This document shows, in pieces, positions 1-5,931 of a stretch of 12,830 nucleotides of DNA (its first letter is position 1; each line of letters opens with the position of its first letter). Origin of the DNA: Candidatus Omnitrophota bacterium (GTDB lineage Bacteria; Omnitrophota; Gorgyraeia; Duberdicusellales; 4484-171); NCBI GenBank assembly GCA_003644405.1, contig QNCE01000034.1, positions 1 through 12,830 on the forward strand. Direction: 5' to 3'. The translations under genes and the position numbers were made by a program. The notes under the pieces are model-generated. The model worked only from the letters and a program-made list of their open reading frames with translations, searched no databases and was not told the origin of the DNA.

Positions 1-6
1 ACGAAT

Positions 7-57
7 GCGGGAATGACTAATTTAGACTTGCTCTTAATGAGCAAGAGTCATTACCGC
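7..57. repeat. Nested inverted repeat (hairpin)
   Basis: Inner arms CTTGCTC (27-33) and GAGCAAG (39-45) form a 7-bp stem with a 5-nt loop. Directly outside, AATGACT (12-18) pairs with AGTCATT (46-52) across an 8-nt bulge on one side, and GCGG (7-10) pairs with CCGC (54-57). All three arm pairs are exact. There is no T-run after it on either strand, so it is a poor intrinsic terminator. It looks more like a dispersed palindromic repeat unit of the REP type, but only one copy is visible here. Confidence 0.7.
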
Positions 58-214
58 CACGTCCGCACTAGCTTCCACTCTCAATATTAACTTATCAAAA
101 AGCGATTTAGTTTAACAAGTAATAATATAAGAAAAAGATAAAAAATCTCTTCCTTCTTTTTAGATATAATAGTGAGCCGCCCGAGACTCGAACTCGTCGC
201 TTCGCTCCTCATAA

Positions 215-235
215 AGGGAAACCTACGGTTTCCCT
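215..235. repeat. Perfect 9-bp hairpin, TAC loop
   Basis: AGGGAAACC (215-223) and GGTTTCCCT (227-235) are perfect complements around the triloop TAC. The hairpin at 331-357 has the same layout, a GGGAAA-type arm and a TAC loop, so the two may be related subunits of the same element. Confidence 0.75.
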
Positions 236-242
236 CTCTGAC

Positions 243-295
243 GTCCCGCCCTTTTTATTTCTAATGATAATCTTCACAGTAAGAAAGGGCGGGAC
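243..295. repeat. 12-bp GC-rich inverted repeat
   Basis: GTCCCGCCCTTT (243-254) pairs exactly with AAAGGGCGGGAC (284-295) around a 29-nt AT-rich loop. The stem extends by TGAC (239-242) with GTCA (297-300) if T296 is bulged. It is the central and strongest palindrome of the 173-455 region and is far more GC-rich than its surroundings. Confidence 0.8.
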
Positions 296-330
296 TGTCA
301 CTCCCTTCCCTTACAAAGAAGAGTAAATAA

Positions 331-357
331 TTTGAGGGAAAATACTTTTCCCTCAAA
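331..357 (-). terminator. Possible terminator after tRNA-Lys; also element hairpin
   Basis: TTTGAGGGAAAA (331-342) and TTTTCCCTCAAA (346-357) form a perfect 12-bp stem with a TAC triloop. Read on the minus strand, the direction of the frr-tRNA operon, the stem is followed by TTATTTACTC. That is T-rich but not a clean T-run, so it could act as a weak intrinsic terminator. It may equally be only a structural part of the palindromic element. Confidence 0.35.
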
Positions 358-431
358 CTCCCTTTGCGAGTTCTCGTCTCTGGGTTTTCTTATTAACAAT
401 TTGACAATTTAGCAGTTTAACATTTATTTTA

Positions 432-504
432 TGAGCCGCCCGAGACTCGAACTCGGCACTCCCGGCTTAAAAGGCCGGTGCTCTACCTGCTGAGCTAGCG
501 GCTC
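432..504 (-). tRNA. trnK: tRNA-Lys (anticodon UUU)
   Basis: A complete 73-nt cloverleaf can be folded by eye on the minus strand. It has acceptor arms GAGCCGC/GCGGCTC, D stem GCTC/GAGC, anticodon arm CCGGC-CTTTTAA-GCCGG, variable loop GAGTG, T arm CCGAG-TTCGAGT-CTCGG and discriminator A. The anticodon loop places TTT at positions 34-36, giving lysine. CCA is not encoded, so it would be added by CCA-transferase. It starts 16 bp after the frr stop with no visible promoter of its own, so it is probably processed from the rpsB-tsf-pyrH-frr transcript. Its last 24 bases are duplicated at 173-196. Confidence 0.96.
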
Positions 505-520
505 AAGGAAAACTCGTTAA

Positions 521-1081
521 TTAGAATTCTCTAAGTTCTTTCTCTTTTTCTTCTAGGAGCTTATCTATTTCTTCTATATACTTATCAGTAAGCTTTTGGA
601 GTTCTTCTTCCATTTTAAATCTATCATCTTCGGATATTTTTTTTTCCTTCTCCATCTTTCTAATTTTTTCCTTACTTTCTCTTCTAATGGTGCGTAAAGA
701 TATTTTTCCCTCTTCAGCAATTTTTTTTACCAACTTAATCAGTTCTTCTCTTCTCTCTTCAGAAAGGGGAGGAACCACCAATTTTATAATTTTCCCATCT
801 ACAATAGGAGTAAGACCTAAATTACTTTCTAGAATTGCTTTTTCTATATCTTTTATAGAATTAGGATCCCAAGGGTTAATTACCAATAATCTTGCTTCAG
901 GCACATTTATGGTAGCAATCTCCTTAAGAAGAGTGGGGCTACCGTAATAATTAACTCTTATTCCCTCCACAAATTTTGGGTTAGCTCTTCCCGAACGAAT
1001 CTCTAAAAATTCTCTTTTAGTGGCCTCTATTGCTTTTTTCATCTCTTCCTCTATAGTTTTGAAAAATTGTTTTTGAGCCAT
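521..1081 (-). CDS. frr: Ribosome recycling factor
   Basis: A 186-residue cytoplasmic protein that, with EF-G, splits post-termination ribosomes into subunits. It is full length for the family (about 185 residues). The signature RSGRANP lies at residues 29-35. It is followed by the beta-rich small domain (YYGSPTLLKEIATI, then INPWDPNSIKDIEKAI, then GKIIKLVVPPLSEERREEL), flanked by the long charged helices of the three-helix bundle at residues 1-28 and from about 110 to the end. The start ATG is preceded by the strong Shine-Dalgarno-like run AGGGGGG. The gene follows pyrH by 16 bp, the classical rpsB-tsf-pyrH-frr order, and tRNA-Lys lies just downstream. There is no sign of damage or unusual residues. 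Confidence 0.98.
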   Translation of the reverse strand: MAQKQFFKTIEEEMKKAIEATKREFLEIRSGRANPKFVEGIRVNYYGSPTLLKEIATINVPEARLLVINPWDPNSIKDIEKAILESNLGLTPIVDGKIIKLVVPPLSEERREELIKLVKKIAEEGKISLRTIRRESKEKIRKMEKEKKISEDDRFKMEEELQKLTDKYIEEIDKLLEEKEKELREF

Positions 1082-1097
1082 ATTCCCCCCTATTTTA

Positions 1098-1811
1098 TTA
1101 CTTTATAACCGTACCCACTTTTTTACCTAATATTATCTTCTTCAGATTATCTTTCTTGGTAAAATCAAAAACTATTATAGGAATTTTATTTTCCATACAT
1201 AAGGTAATTGCTGTGGAATCCATTATTTTGAGACGCTTATTTATTACATCGATGTATTTAAGTTTACTAAAAAATTTAGCTTTGGTATCTTTTAAGGGGT
1301 CTGCCGAATAAACTCCCTTAACCTTTGTCCCTTTGAGTAAAACTTCTGCTTCTACTTCAATACTTCTTAAAGCAGCAGTAGTATCGGTAGTAAAATAGGG
1401 ATTACCTGTTCCTGCAACAAATATTACTACTCTCTTTTTTTCTAAGTGCCTGATAGCTCTTCTTCTTATGTAAGGTTCCGCTATTTTGTTCATTTCAATA
1501 GCGGTCATTACTCGGGTAGGAACACCTCGATGCTCTAAAGCATTTTGAAGAGCTAAACCATTAAGTACTGTGGCTAACATGCCCATATAATCAGCGACGG
1601 TACGCTCTATTTGAAATCGACCAGTAGCTTCTGCACCTCGAAAAATATTACCTCCTCCTACTACTAAAGCTACCTCTATCCCTAACTTTCTTACATTCTC
1701 TATCTGCTCAGCTAAGTGAAGACAAATTTTAGCATCGATTCCATGTTTTTTCTCGCCAGAAAAAGCTTCTCCACTTAGTTTTAGAAGAATCCTCTTATAT
1801 TTGGTTTTCAT
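1098..1811 (-). CDS. pyrH: UMP kinase (uridylate kinase)
   Basis: A 237-residue amino-acid-kinase-family enzyme that phosphorylates UMP to UDP with ATP in the cytoplasm, the committed step toward UTP and CTP. Family landmarks in order are KLSGE (11-15), the glycine-rich VVGGGNIFRG (50-59), RTVADYMGMLATVLN (UMP site, D74), the GTGNPYFTTDTTA loop (about 134-146), KVKGVYSADP and MDSTA. Length matches the bacterial enzyme. Its ATG overlaps the tsf stop in an ATGA arrangement, so translation is probably coupled. A GAGG-type ribosome site lies within the end of tsf. Bacterial PyrH is usually an allosteric hexamer, activated by GTP and inhibited by UTP. That is family knowledge and cannot be tested from this sequence. 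Confidence 0.98.
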   Translation of the reverse strand: MKTKYKRILLKLSGEAFSGEKKHGIDAKICLHLAEQIENVRKLGIEVALVVGGGNIFRGAEATGRFQIERTVADYMGMLATVLNGLALQNALEHRGVPTRVMTAIEMNKIAEPYIRRRAIRHLEKKRVVIFVAGTGNPYFTTDTTAALRSIEVEAEVLLKGTKVKGVYSADPLKDTKAKFFSKLKYIDVINKRLKIMDSTAITLCMENKIPIIVFDFTKKDNLKKIILGKKVGTVIK

Positions 1812-2332
1812 CCCTCTTCTCCTAAGGAAAAACGAACAAATCTTCTTATTACAATATTTTCTCCTGTCTGAGAGATGACTTGATTTAAATAGTCTCCTAC
1901 AGTGAGGGAGTTATCCTTTATGAAGGGTTGCTGGAGTAAACAGTGGCTTTTGGCATATTCCTCAATATTATTTACTACTTTCAGTTCTTCTTTAGGAATA
2001 TCTTCTTTATCTAAATATTTAGGATCAGCTGCTGCTATATGCATAGCAATATCCTTAACAAACTTTTTAAAAACATCCGTATGAGCTACAAAGTCTGTCT
2101 CGCAATTAACTTCTACAAGAGAACCTAAATTTCCTCCAAAATGGATGTAAGCTTCAACTAACCCTTGTGAAGTAGCTCTTTCTTTCTTCTTCTCTCGAAG
2201 CTCTATCCCTCGTTTTTTTAAAATTTCTAAAGCTTTTTCTACATCTCCTCCTGCGTCATATAAAGCCTTTTTGCATTCCCCTATCCCTAAAGAAGTCAAT
2301 TCCCTTAATTTTTTAATCTTTTCTATACTCAT
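1808..2332 (-). CDS. tsf: Elongation factor Ts (short form)
   Basis: The nucleotide exchange factor for EF-Tu. The N-terminal UBA-like module reads LRELTSLGIGECKKAL (residues 9-24), and the core EF-Tu contact motif VNCETDFVA is at about 75-83. The protein has 174 residues, much shorter than E. coli EF-Ts (283) and closer to the short Thermus type, which keeps one core subdomain and dimerises. The C-terminus is orderly (TVGDYLNQVISQTGENIVIRRF), so this is a short family form rather than a truncation. The start codon overlaps the rpsB stop (ATGA) and is preceded by GGAGGG. Confidence 0.96.
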   Translation of the reverse strand: MSIEKIKKLRELTSLGIGECKKALYDAGGDVEKALEILKKRGIELREKKKERATSQGLVEAYIHFGGNLGSLVEVNCETDFVAHTDVFKKFVKDIAMHIAAADPKYLDKEDIPKEELKVVNNIEEYAKSHCLLQQPFIKDNSLTVGDYLNQVISQTGENIVIRRFVRFSLGEEG

Positions 2333-3081
2333 TTTCCCTCCTCTGAAGACAAATGTGTATCTTGTTTCTCTTCACTCTTTGGAGTTGGGCGATCTAACTT
2401 CTCCAACCCCTCTAAAATCCCTTTTACTAAATACTGAGTGATAAACTTTACTGATTTTATAGCATCATCGTTACCAGGAATGGGATAATCGATTACTTCA
2501 GGATCGGCATCGGTATCTATCAAAGCAACTATAGGTATAGATAGTTTATTTGCCTCTCTTACACAAGCAATCTCTCTTTTAGGATCTACTATATAGACAC
2601 ACTGAGGTAACTCTTCTAAGGAGACTGTTCCTGAATACATTCTTTCCATCCTCTCTAACTCTTTATTTAACCTTACTACCTCTTTATGAGGCATTTTTTC
2701 AAATTCTCCTGCCTCTCTTTTTTCTTTCAAAGTAATATATTTTTTAATCCTCTCTCTTATGGTAGCAAAATTAGTAAGAAATCCTCCTACCCATCTTTCA
2801 CATACATAAGGCATATCACACATCACTGCTAACTCTTTTATAACTTCACGAAGCTGTCTCTTAGTACTTACAAAAAGAATCTTACCTCCGTTTTGAACAA
2901 CACTTTTTAAGAATTCTCTTGCTTCCTCTAACTTCTGAGCGGTTTTTTCCAAATCAATTATGTAGATATTCTTCTTCTTACCAAAAATAAACTTTTTCAT
3001 CTTAGGATTCCAGTGCTTACTTAGATGCCCGAAATGGACACCATTTTCTAATAACTGCCGGATAATCTCTGGTAGTGCCAT
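2329..3081 (-). CDS. rpsB: 30S ribosomal protein S2
   Basis: A 250-residue small-subunit protein. Recognisable blocks are LLENGVHFGHLSKHWNPKM near the N-terminus, IYIIDLEKT, ILFVSTKRQ, ERWVGGFLTNF, the coiled-coil region (residues about 115-150), YIVDPKREIACVREANKLSIPIVALIDTD and IPGNDDAI. A charged, probably disordered tail ends the protein. The start ATG has an ideal GGAGG site 4 bases upstream. It leads the tsf-pyrH-frr-tRNA-Lys operon. The promoter predicted at 3104-3131 leaves a leader of only about 16 nt, too short for the structured rpsB leader used for S2 autoregulation in some bacteria. Confidence 0.98.
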   Translation of the reverse strand: MALPEIIRQLLENGVHFGHLSKHWNPKMKKFIFGKKKNIYIIDLEKTAQKLEEAREFLKSVVQNGGKILFVSTKRQLREVIKELAVMCDMPYVCERWVGGFLTNFATIRERIKKYITLKEKREAGEFEKMPHKEVVRLNKELERMERMYSGTVSLEELPQCVYIVDPKREIACVREANKLSIPIVALIDTDADPEVIDYPIPGNDDAIKSVKFITQYLVKGILEGLEKLDRPTPKSEEKQDTHLSSEEGK

Positions 3082-3103
3082 ATACCTCCTTTTTTAAGAG
3101 TAA

Positions 3104-3131
3104 AGTATACCATAATATCGTCTAGTTGCAA
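3104..3131 (-). promoter_or_regulatory. Promoter of rpsB operon
   Basis: Minus-strand -35 TTGCAA (3131-3126), 16-bp spacer and -10 TATACT (3109-3104). The transcript would start near 3097 and reach the rpsB ATG after about 16 nt, leaving room for the GGAGG site. The -35 falls inside an imperfect inverted repeat (3124-3167) that spans the end of the upstream exporter gene. Confidence 0.7.
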
Positions 3132-3167
3132 TAGTTTTGTTACCTCCTTATACATTAAACTGCAACT
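3124..3167. repeat. Imperfect inverted repeat at exporter end / rpsB promoter
   Basis: AGTTGC (3124-3129) pairs with GCAACT (3162-3167), and AGTTT (3133-3137) pairs with AAACT (3157-3161), with a 3-nt bulge (3130-3132). The 19-nt loop contains the exporter stop codon and a GGAGG on the minus strand. No T-run follows, so it is not a standard terminator. It overlaps the -35 box of rpsB and could serve as an operator or an RNA 3' structure. Confidence 0.45.
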
Positions 3168-4941
3168 CATAGAGACGTTTATATACTCTACCTTCCTTAA
3201 GTAAATAGCTATGCCTACCTTGCTCTACAATCTTCCCTTTTTCCAATACTACTATTTTAGTAGCGGTTTGCACTGTAGAAAGTCGATGAGCTATAACAAA
3301 AACTGTTTTTTCCTTCATAAGGTAAGCTAAAGCCTCCTGAATCAGTTTCTCCGATTGAGAATCAAGAAAACTTGTAGCTTCATCTAAAATCAATATAGGA
3401 GCATCTTTTAAAATCGCTCTAGCGATAGCTATCCTCTGTTTCTGTCCTCCTGATAATTTAAATCCTCTATCACCTACTACAGTATCGAATTTCTGCGGTA
3501 ATTCCATTATAAACTCATAAGCGTGAGCTTTCTTTGCCGCTTCCACTATCTCTTGAAATGAAGCATCTCTCCTGCCGTATGCAATATTTTCTTTTACTGT
3601 ATCGTTAAAAAGAACCATCTCTTGAGACACTACAGAAAATAATCTCCTTAATGACTCTATCTTTAAATCTGTTAAATCCTTACCATCGATAATTATCCTT
3701 CCTTTCTGAGGGTCATATAAACGAGGCAAAAGACTTACTAAAGTTGACTTACCTGCTCCAGAGTGTCCCACTAACGCTACAATATCCTTCTTCTTAACTG
3801 TTAAATTTATCCCTTTCAAAACATACTCATCATAAGGAGTATACTTAAACCATACGTCATCAAAGATGATTTCTTCCTTAAAATCCTTAATGAAAATCGC
3901 CCCTTCTTTCTCTTTTATTAGAGGTTTCTCCTCTAAAACTTCATATATCCTTTTGGAAGCAGAAAGAGCTTTCTGATTAAGAGAATAAACCCCAGAAAGT
4001 TTCTTGAGAGGACGAATCATAGACATAAGAGAACCTAGAAAGAGCCCAAATACACCGAAAGATAATCTTCCTTCTATTACTTCTCTTCCTGCTATAAGAA
4101 GAATTGCTACAGCACCTAAAGCACCAATAATCTCGGTAAGAGGAGAAAGAAGAATAGTTCTTTTTGCCATTTTCAAAATATACTTATAGTAATCAAAATT
4201 TATTTTCTTGAAACGTTGATATTCATAATCTTCTCTAGAAAAAACCTTCACAATATAAACTCCTTGAATAGTTTCTGCTAAGAGAGAATTTAAATCTGCC
4301 ATTTTCTTCTGAACTTCAAGAGAGTACTTCTTAATCTTTTTACCTATTGTTAGCACAGGGAATAAAATTAAGGGGAAAATAATAAAAGATATTAAAGCTA
4401 ATTTCCAATAAATGTAAAAAACCAAAAAAGTAAAGAGAGCCAACTGCATAGATTGATAGATAAGGTCAGTGAGTCCATAAGAAATAGCGTTAGTTAAAAA
4501 TCCTACATCATTGGTAATACGAGAGATAAGCTCCCCAGTTCTTTTCCGAGTATAGAAATCTAAAGATAGCTCTTGAAACTTTTTGTAAATTTTATTTCTC
4601 ACTTCCCTAACTACTGATTGACCTACTTTATTCATAAGATAATTCTGCAAAAAATAAAAAAATCCTTTAAGAATAAAAAGCACAATTATAGCTACAACCA
4701 TCCCTTTTAGTATTACCAGAGGTGATAAAGTGTTTAACTTCTGGATAAAAGAAGCAACAAACTCAGGTACCTTGGTAGGAATAATTATCTCTTTATTAGT
4801 AAGGACCCTATCCGATAAGGGCACAATCATTCCTAAAGATATGCCGTCGAAGATAGTAGAAACCCCCATACACAGAAAGGCAAGAATAAGTAGACCTGTA
4901 TAGGGTTTGGCAAATTTTAACAATTTAATATATTCTTTCAT
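3148..4941 (-). CDS. msbA: MsbA-type ABC lipid exporter (TM-NBD half-transporter)
   Basis: An inner-membrane half-transporter of about 597 residues that would homodimerise. An N-terminal six-helix exporter domain spans residues about 15-315. The ATPase domain has, numbered from the GTG start, Walker A GHSGAGKST (394-402), Q-loop Q442, signature LSGGQ (498-502), Walker B ILILDE (518-523), D-loop FLDS and switch His554. Length and layout match MsbA/lipid flippases. The divergent lpxB unit supports lipid A-core as substrate, though drug or other lipid exporters of this family look alike. I start at ATG 4941; an in-frame GTG lies 6 bp upstream at 4947. The promoter's -10 ends only 11 bp from this ATG, so the mRNA would be nearly leaderless, with no Shine-Dalgarno. 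No terminator separates it from rpsB. Confidence 0.88.
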   Translation of the reverse strand: MKEYIKLLKFAKPYTGLLILAFLCMGVSTIFDGISLGMIVPLSDRVLTNKEIIIPTKVPEFVASFIQKLNTLSPLVILKGMVVAIIVLFILKGFFYFLQNYLMNKVGQSVVREVRNKIYKKFQELSLDFYTRKRTGELISRITNDVGFLTNAISYGLTDLIYQSMQLALFTFLVFYIYWKLALISFIIFPLILFPVLTIGKKIKKYSLEVQKKMADLNSLLAETIQGVYIVKVFSREDYEYQRFKKINFDYYKYILKMAKRTILLSPLTEIIGALGAVAILLIAGREVIEGRLSFGVFGLFLGSLMSMIRPLKKLSGVYSLNQKALSASKRIYEVLEEKPLIKEKEGAIFIKDFKEEIIFDDVWFKYTPYDEYVLKGINLTVKKKDIVALVGHSGAGKSTLVSLLPRLYDPQKGRIIIDGKDLTDLKIESLRRLFSVVSQEMVLFNDTVKENIAYGRRDASFQEIVEAAKKAHAYEFIMELPQKFDTVVGDRGFKLSGGQKQRIAIARAILKDAPILILDEATSFLDSQSEKLIQEALAYLMKEKTVFVIAHRLSTVQTATKIVVLEKGKIVEQGRHSYLLKEGRVYKRLYELQFNV

Positions 4942-4952
4942 AAACACCAGGG

Positions 4953-4981
4953 ATTATATCAGATAGATTGACTTTTCTCAA
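4953..4981 (-). promoter_or_regulatory. Promoter of msbA-like gene
   Basis: Minus-strand -35 TTGAGA (4981-4976), 17-bp spacer and consensus -10 TATAAT (4958-4953) with a TG extension. Initiation 6-7 bases after the -10 falls at about 4945-4947, at the GTG codon and 4-6 bases before the ATG. It overlaps the divergent promoter 4968-4996, so polymerase could occupy only one at a time. Confidence 0.75.
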
Positions 4982-4996
4982 GGTCTTTGATAAGAT
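4968..4996 (+). promoter_or_regulatory. Promoter of oxidoreductase-lpxB operon
   Basis: Plus-strand -35 TTGACT (4968-4973), 17-bp spacer and -10 TAAGAT (4991-4996), with TG two bases before. The start near 5003 gives a leader of about 29 nt to ATG 5032. Its -35 lies within the spacer of the opposing promoter, and the opposing -35 lies in its own spacer. Confidence 0.7.
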
Positions 4997-5031
4997 ACCC
5001 TAAAAAGAAAGCAGAATCTTCTTTATCAATA

Positions 5032-5931
5032 ATGAGGATAGGAATAATAGGGCTCGGTAAAATCGGCTCTCTCCATTTAAAGGTTTGTAGGCAAATAAAA
5101 GGAATAAAAAAACTCTACCTTGTAGATATTGATAAAAGTAAACTCCTAAATTATCCTTACCCTACTTTCAGCGATTATAGAAAGTTAAAAGACCTGGTAG
5201 ATGGAGTAATTATTGCTACCCCTACTTCTACACACTTTCCCATAGCAAGTTTTTTCTTAAAAAGCAGAATGCCCGTCCTGGTAGAAAAGCCACTAACTCC
5301 CACTTTAAAGGAAGCGAGATCTCTTGTTAGACTTGCTAAAGAAAGACGAACTCTTCTCTTTGTAGGTCATGTAGAAAGATATAATGCCGCCTACATCTCT
5401 ATAAGGAAACTGATAAAGAGCCCTCGATTTATAGAATGCCATCGTCTGAGTAGTTATCCCTATCGTTCTTTAGATATAAGTGTAGTTCTAGATCTAATGA
5501 TTCATGATTTAGATATTATTTTAGATATTACTAAGGACAAGGTTAAAAAAATTGAAGCTATAGGAGTGGATGTACTTTCACCTTCTATAGATATAGCTAA
5601 TGTGCGCTTAACTTTTGAAAAAGGTTGTGTAGCTAATATTACTGCATCTCGCATCTCTAAAGAACGAATAAGGAAATTTAGGGTTTTCTCCCATAACACT
5701 TACATATCTTTGGATTATGCTAATCAAATAGCAGAAATTTACCAAAAGAAAGATAAAACTATCCAAAAAAAAATATTAAAAGTTAAGAAACAGCAGCCTT
5801 TAGAACGAGAGCTTAGAGAATTTGTGACTCTAGTAAAAAAGAAAAGAAATCCTTTAATTTTTGCCACCAAAGCTAAAAATGCATTAGAATTAGCGTTAAA
5901 AATACAAAAAGTTATAGAGAAAAATATATGA
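5032..5931 (+). CDS. Gfo/Idh/MocA-family NAD(P)-dependent oxidoreductase, possibly GnnA-like
   Basis: A 299-residue cytoplasmic sugar-type dehydrogenase. The Rossmann start is GIIGLGKIG (residues 4-12), then IIATPTSTH (60-68), the family's VEKPL (84-88, catalytic-type Lys86), VGHVERYN (111-118) and DLMIHDLDI (154-162, His158), followed by the mixed beta-sheet C-terminal domain. I chose ATG 5032 because it puts the Rossmann strand at residue 3 and because an upstream in-frame TTG (4987) lies before the predicted transcript start. The stop overlaps the lpxB ATG (ATGA). GnnA, the family member that oxidises UDP-GlcNAc at C3 to make diamino-sugar lipid A, is found next to lpx genes in Acidithiobacillus. 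The neighbourhood suggests that role here, but no GnnB aminotransferase is in view, so substrate is uncertain. Confidence 0.85.
   Translation: MRIGIIGLGKIGSLHLKVCRQIKGIKKLYLVDIDKSKLLNYPYPTFSDYRKLKDLVDGVIIATPTSTHFPIASFFLKSRMPVLVEKPLTPTLKEARSLVRLAKERRTLLFVGHVERYNAAYISIRKLIKSPRFIECHRLSSYPYRSLDISVVLDLMIHDLDIILDITKDKVKKIEAIGVDVLSPSIDIANVRLTFEKGCVANITASRISKERIRKFRVFSHNTYISLDYANQIAEIYQKKDKTIQKKILKVKKQQPLERELREFVTLVKKKRNPLIFATKAKNALELALKIQKVIEKNI

Larger units (their letters stand above)
173..455. repeat. tRNA-end-flanked palindromic mini-element (putative)
   Basis: A 24-bp sequence covering the last bases of tRNA-Lys (discriminator, acceptor 3' arm, T arm) occurs at 432-455 inside the tRNA gene and again, exactly and in the same orientation, at 173-196. 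The 235 bp between are packed with palindromes: a 9-bp hairpin (215-235), a 12-bp inverted repeat (243-254 with 284-295) and a 12-bp hairpin (331-357). A third, inverted and imperfect copy of the T-arm sequence lies at 367-384. No coding sequence is present. A direct repeat of a tRNA 3' end is what integration of a mobile element into a tRNA gene leaves behind, so this may be a tiny non-autonomous or eroded element. A degraded tandem tRNA duplicate is the alternative. The repeats are seen; the mobile nature is inferred. Confidence 0.5.

Noticed and set aside
174..245. A second tRNA gene at the left copy of the tRNA 3' end
   Set aside because: Only the T-arm/acceptor 3' part is present. No matching 5' acceptor arm, D arm or anticodon arm can be folded; the hairpin at 215-235 has a 3-nt loop and 9-bp stem, not an anticodon arm.
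197..384. Integron attC site or CRISPR repeats
   Set aside because: The palindromes lack the paired core sites of attC, no gene cassette or integrase is near, and there are no regularly spaced direct repeats with spacers.
687..947. Plus-strand open frame opposite frr
   Set aside because: It lies entirely antisense to a clear frr gene and its protein has no recognisable features. The same applies to open frames at 1902-2084, 4004-4189, 7093-7317 and 8858-9229 (plus), and 5502-5699, 6368-6580 and 10879-11085 (minus).
1808..2332. Truncated (pseudogene) tsf because of its 174-residue length
   Set aside because: Short EF-Ts forms are known, for example in Thermus. The reading frame, the TDFV motif and the C-terminal region are intact and the gene is embedded in a functional operon.
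3048..3128. Short leader ORF starting TTG after GGAGG upstream of rpsB (minus strand)
   Set aside because: The frame runs only about 28 codons, out of frame into rpsB, and its start lies within the -35 region of the rpsB promoter, so it could only be on the exporter read-through transcript. There is no support for translation.
4987..5031. In-frame TTG start giving the oxidoreductase 15 extra N-terminal residues
   Set aside because: The TTG lies inside the predicted promoter and upstream of the likely transcript start near 5003, and the Rossmann fold begins right after the ATG at 5032.
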